26,466 nucleotides of DNA from CAYGXH01 sp964354485 (GTDB taxonomy: Bacteria; Bacteroidota; Ignavibacteria; UBA10030; SZUA-254): the NCBI GenBank assembly GCA_964354485.1, contig CAYGZY010000027.1, positions 1-26,466 of the forward strand, given 5' to 3'. Positions 25,430-26,466 of this stretch are shown here, one piece after another; the first letter of the stretch is position 1, and every line of letters starts with the position of its first letter. A program made the position numbers and the translations under genes. Below the pieces are notes generated by a model. The model was not told the origin of the DNA. It did not search any database and was given only the letters and a program-made list of their open reading frames with translations.

Positions 25430-25480
25430 ACCTTGGAAGGTTTGCTACATTTGAGCAGAAATGCCATTCGCAAGGTTTGC
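25430..25480 (+). repeat. second copy of the AAGGTTTGC hairpin module
   Basis: This segment matches the module at 25170-25221 at both ends: ACCTT..GAAGGTTTGC at the start and TCGCAAGGTTTGC at the end. AAGGTTTGC occurs at 25178, 25213, 25437 and 25472, so the spacing inside each module is exactly 35 bases. The two modules flank the nested palindrome block. Confidence 0.6.
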
Positions 25481-25502
25481 CCGTCAGTCTTTTTACCCTC
25501 AC

Positions 25503-25600
25503 CCGAACGATGTAATTGCGCGGGCACGTTCGGTCAGGCGGGGAATCCAGAAATCTGGCATAATCTGAGCACTGGACTCCCGACAAGATCGTTCGGGAGT
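25503..25600. repeat. degenerate palindromes with CCGAACG and ACTCCCGA arms
   Basis: CCGAACG (25503-25509) pairs with CGTTCGG (25527-25533), and ACTCCCGA (25576-25583) with TCGGGAGT (25593-25600). The surrounding words (GGGGAATCCAG, TCGGGAGTGACAG) resemble the well-known dispersed 'CTGGATTCCCG...CGGGAATGACA' repeats of many bacterial genomes, here decayed. Confidence 0.5.
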
Positions 25601-25632
25601 GACAGCCTGGATCTTTTTTAGACAATCCCGTT

Positions 25633-25679
25633 GAAGCAATCCGACTCTTTAATATTCACTAATTTTATCGGATTGCTTC
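25633..25679. repeat. 12-bp inverted repeat, dispersed-repeat type
   Basis: GAAGCAATCCGA (25633-25644) and TCGGATTGCTTC (25668-25679) are exact reverse complements. What follows (GTCGTTTCGCTCCTCGCAAAGAC) resembles a dispersed repeat seen in many bacterial genomes ('ATTGCTTCGTCG..TCGCTCCTCGCAATGAC'). It is probably a MITE or REP remnant. Confidence 0.6.
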
Positions 25680-25770
25680 GTCGTTTCGCTCCTCGCAAAG
25701 ACTTTTAGCTTACTTATTGGACAGCCCCTGTTGTGATCAGGCTCTGATAGGGTGAGGGTAATGCTGTAAA

Positions 25771-25790
25771 GTCCGATTCTCAAATCGGAC
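25771..25790. repeat. 8-bp perfect hairpin
   Basis: GTCCGATT and AATCGGAC around the loop CTCA. It is the last of the palindromes in the intergenic stretch. From here to the promoter at 25912 I see no gene and no further clear structure. Confidence 0.5.
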
Positions 25791-25911
25791 CGTATAGGAG
25801 TGCTATGTTAATCCTTTAAATCCCCCTAAACCTTTGGGAGGATTTCCACGTATACAAATGTTAGGTGACACCCAAACTTTCCACATCCGTGTGAGAAATA
25901 TCATAAAAAGA

Positions 25912-25948
25912 TTGACTTTTTACGATTTGAGATGTATATTATCGTAAA
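25912..25948 (+). promoter_or_regulatory. sigma-70-type promoter with dyad operator
   Basis: TTGACT (25912-25917), a 17-base spacer, then TATATT (25935-25940): a near-consensus housekeeping promoter. An 8-bp inverted repeat, TTTACGAT (25919-25926) and ATCGTAAA (25941-25948), brackets the -10 box, which is a typical repressor-operator position. The gene at 25988 follows about 40 bases downstream of the expected transcript start. Confidence 0.65.
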
Positions 25949-25987
25949 TTGTCATAAGTTATCCCATGACATATATGGAGGTTACAC

Positions 25988-26173
25988 GTGCATAAAAAAA
26001 GCCAGAGGGTCCAGCAAGTTTTCCAACCTGCTGAAAAAGCTCCCCGTAATGATCGTTTCCAGCAAATAAGATCTCTCAGTTCGATGAATCGAAAGATTAA
26101 CAAGCTCGAACGATCGTTGGCGGAACGGGAAAACGAAGTCTGGACGCTCAAGCAGCTTTTGCTGTACCGTTAA
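25988..26173 (+). CDS. small basic coiled-coil-like protein of unknown function (61 aa)
   Basis: A 61-residue frame starting at GTG, with a strong GGAGG six bases upstream and a well-formed promoter before it. These two signals are the main reason to accept it. The first 30 residues are basic and polar (HKKSQRVQQVFQPAEK). The C-terminal half is a heptad-like helix (MNRKINKLERSLAERENEVWTLKQLLLY) that could form a short coiled coil or dimerise. It has no signal peptide or zinc site. I cannot name a family. It is the last gene in the window and stands apart from its neighbours; a small DNA- or RNA-binding or adaptor protein is a guess only. Confidence 0.65.
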   Translation: MHKKSQRVQQVFQPAEKAPRNDRFQQIRSLSSMNRKINKLERSLAERENEVWTLKQLLLYR

Positions 26174-26335
26174 TGTAAAAGAAATTATAACTCGCGAACT
26201 TATCACTGTCGCGAAAAAACACTTCTCAGGGAAATTCCCTCCAAGTAATATTTTACCCTTTTTTTAAGAACAAGCTAGAAATTTAATCGCAAAGTCGCTG
26301 AGATCGCGGAGGCACGCAGAGGTCTATTACAAGTA

Positions 26336-26384
26336 AAACCTCCGACATTTATCTCAGTTTACACTGGTAAAATGTCGGAGGTTT
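26336..26384. repeat. 15-bp perfect inverted repeat in non-coding DNA
   Basis: AAACCTCCGACATTT (26336-26350) and AAATGTCGGAGGTTT (26370-26384) with a 19-base loop. No T run follows on either strand, so it is not a classic terminator. The sequence before it (GCAAAGTCGCTGAGATCGCGGAGG) looks like another dispersed-repeat word. From 26174 to the window end I see no gene. Confidence 0.6.
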
Positions 26385-26466
26385 CTCTAGTTCCCAAGCT
26401 CCTCAGACTGTGTGAAAACTCTGGCTCAATTATTGTAATTTAATTTGGGAAGAAGATAGAAGAGGA

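Noticed and set aside
25275..25625. 116-residue open frame on the minus strand in the repeat zone
   Set aside because: It runs straight through the palindromes and changes composition with them; no start signal and no protein-like features.
25162..25800. CRISPR array
   Set aside because: The palindromes differ from each other in sequence, and spacers are not of regular length. Only AAGGTTTGC recurs, four times, and no cas gene is near.
26192..26214. Terminator after the small coiled-coil gene
   Set aside because: TCGCGA arms pair but are followed by A residues, not T, on the coding strand, and the T run precedes the stem on the other strand.
1..26466. tRNA or rRNA genes
   Set aside because: No cloverleaf with a GTTCAA-type T-loop and CCA end, and no rRNA-like sequence, was seen by eye in the intergenic stretches.

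Overview
The window looks like chromosomal DNA of a Gram-negative bacterium from the Bacteroidota/Chlorobi/Ignavibacteria side of the tree, most likely Ignavibacteria-like. This is an inference. It rests on a type A type IX secretion C-terminal domain on the M1 peptidase (NYPNPFN start, LPSGIYVYRL end), a porin plus multiheme cytochrome cluster of the kind described in Ignavibacterium relatives, and mid-range GC. Nearly all genes are on the + strand.

Layout. (1) Positions 2-4341: the end of a complex I operon, nuoL (cut by the window edge), nuoM and nuoN. (2) 4464-8025: a tightly overlapping trio of an exported beta-barrel-like protein, a 12-heme cytochrome and a lipoprotein with 11 heme-type motifs. 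This is a candidate porin-cytochrome conduit for moving electrons across the outer membrane. (3) 8242-8439: a small helical protein behind a sigma-54-like site. (4) 8511-13721: an isocitrate/isopropylmalate-type dehydrogenase, an HMG-CoA-lyase-like domain joined to a class III CoA-transferase, and a two-subunit aconitase-family dehydratase. The lyase/transferase gene is clearly richer in GC than its neighbours. Its two halves meet at an A8 run, where removing one A would restore two separate genes with an ATGA overlap. (5) 13770-15734: a secreted M1 aminopeptidase with a T9SS sorting domain. (6) 15981-23163: a hemerythrin-like protein, a protein made of two Lrp-type RAM domains, and NuoE-, NuoF- and NuoG/GltD-like proteins. 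These probably form a soluble NAD(P)H-ferredoxin type flavin/iron-sulfur complex. Its large subunit keeps a molybdopterin-oxidoreductase fold but lacks the Cys/Sec of formate dehydrogenases and the C-terminal dinucleotide-binding domain. (7) 23194-25161: butyrate kinase and phosphate butyryltransferase. (8) 25162-25987: an intergenic stretch full of perfect short palindromes. (9) 25988-26173: a small coiled-coil-like protein with a clear promoter and a dyad operator. The window then ends in non-coding DNA with a 15-bp inverted repeat.

Taken together the genes describe anaerobic or microaerobic energy metabolism. Complex I feeds quinone; the porin-cytochrome set could pass electrons outside; the TCA-type dehydratase and dehydrogenase and the CoA-transferase/lyase handle organic acids and CoA esters; the soluble NuoEFG-like complex balances NADH, NADPH and ferredoxin; and Buk-Ptb makes ATP from acyl-CoA. 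The items most worth a second look are the porin-cytochrome trio, the A8 junction in the lyase/CoA-transferase gene, the catalytically altered NuoG/GltD/Mo fusion with its RAM-only partner, and the palindrome cluster.
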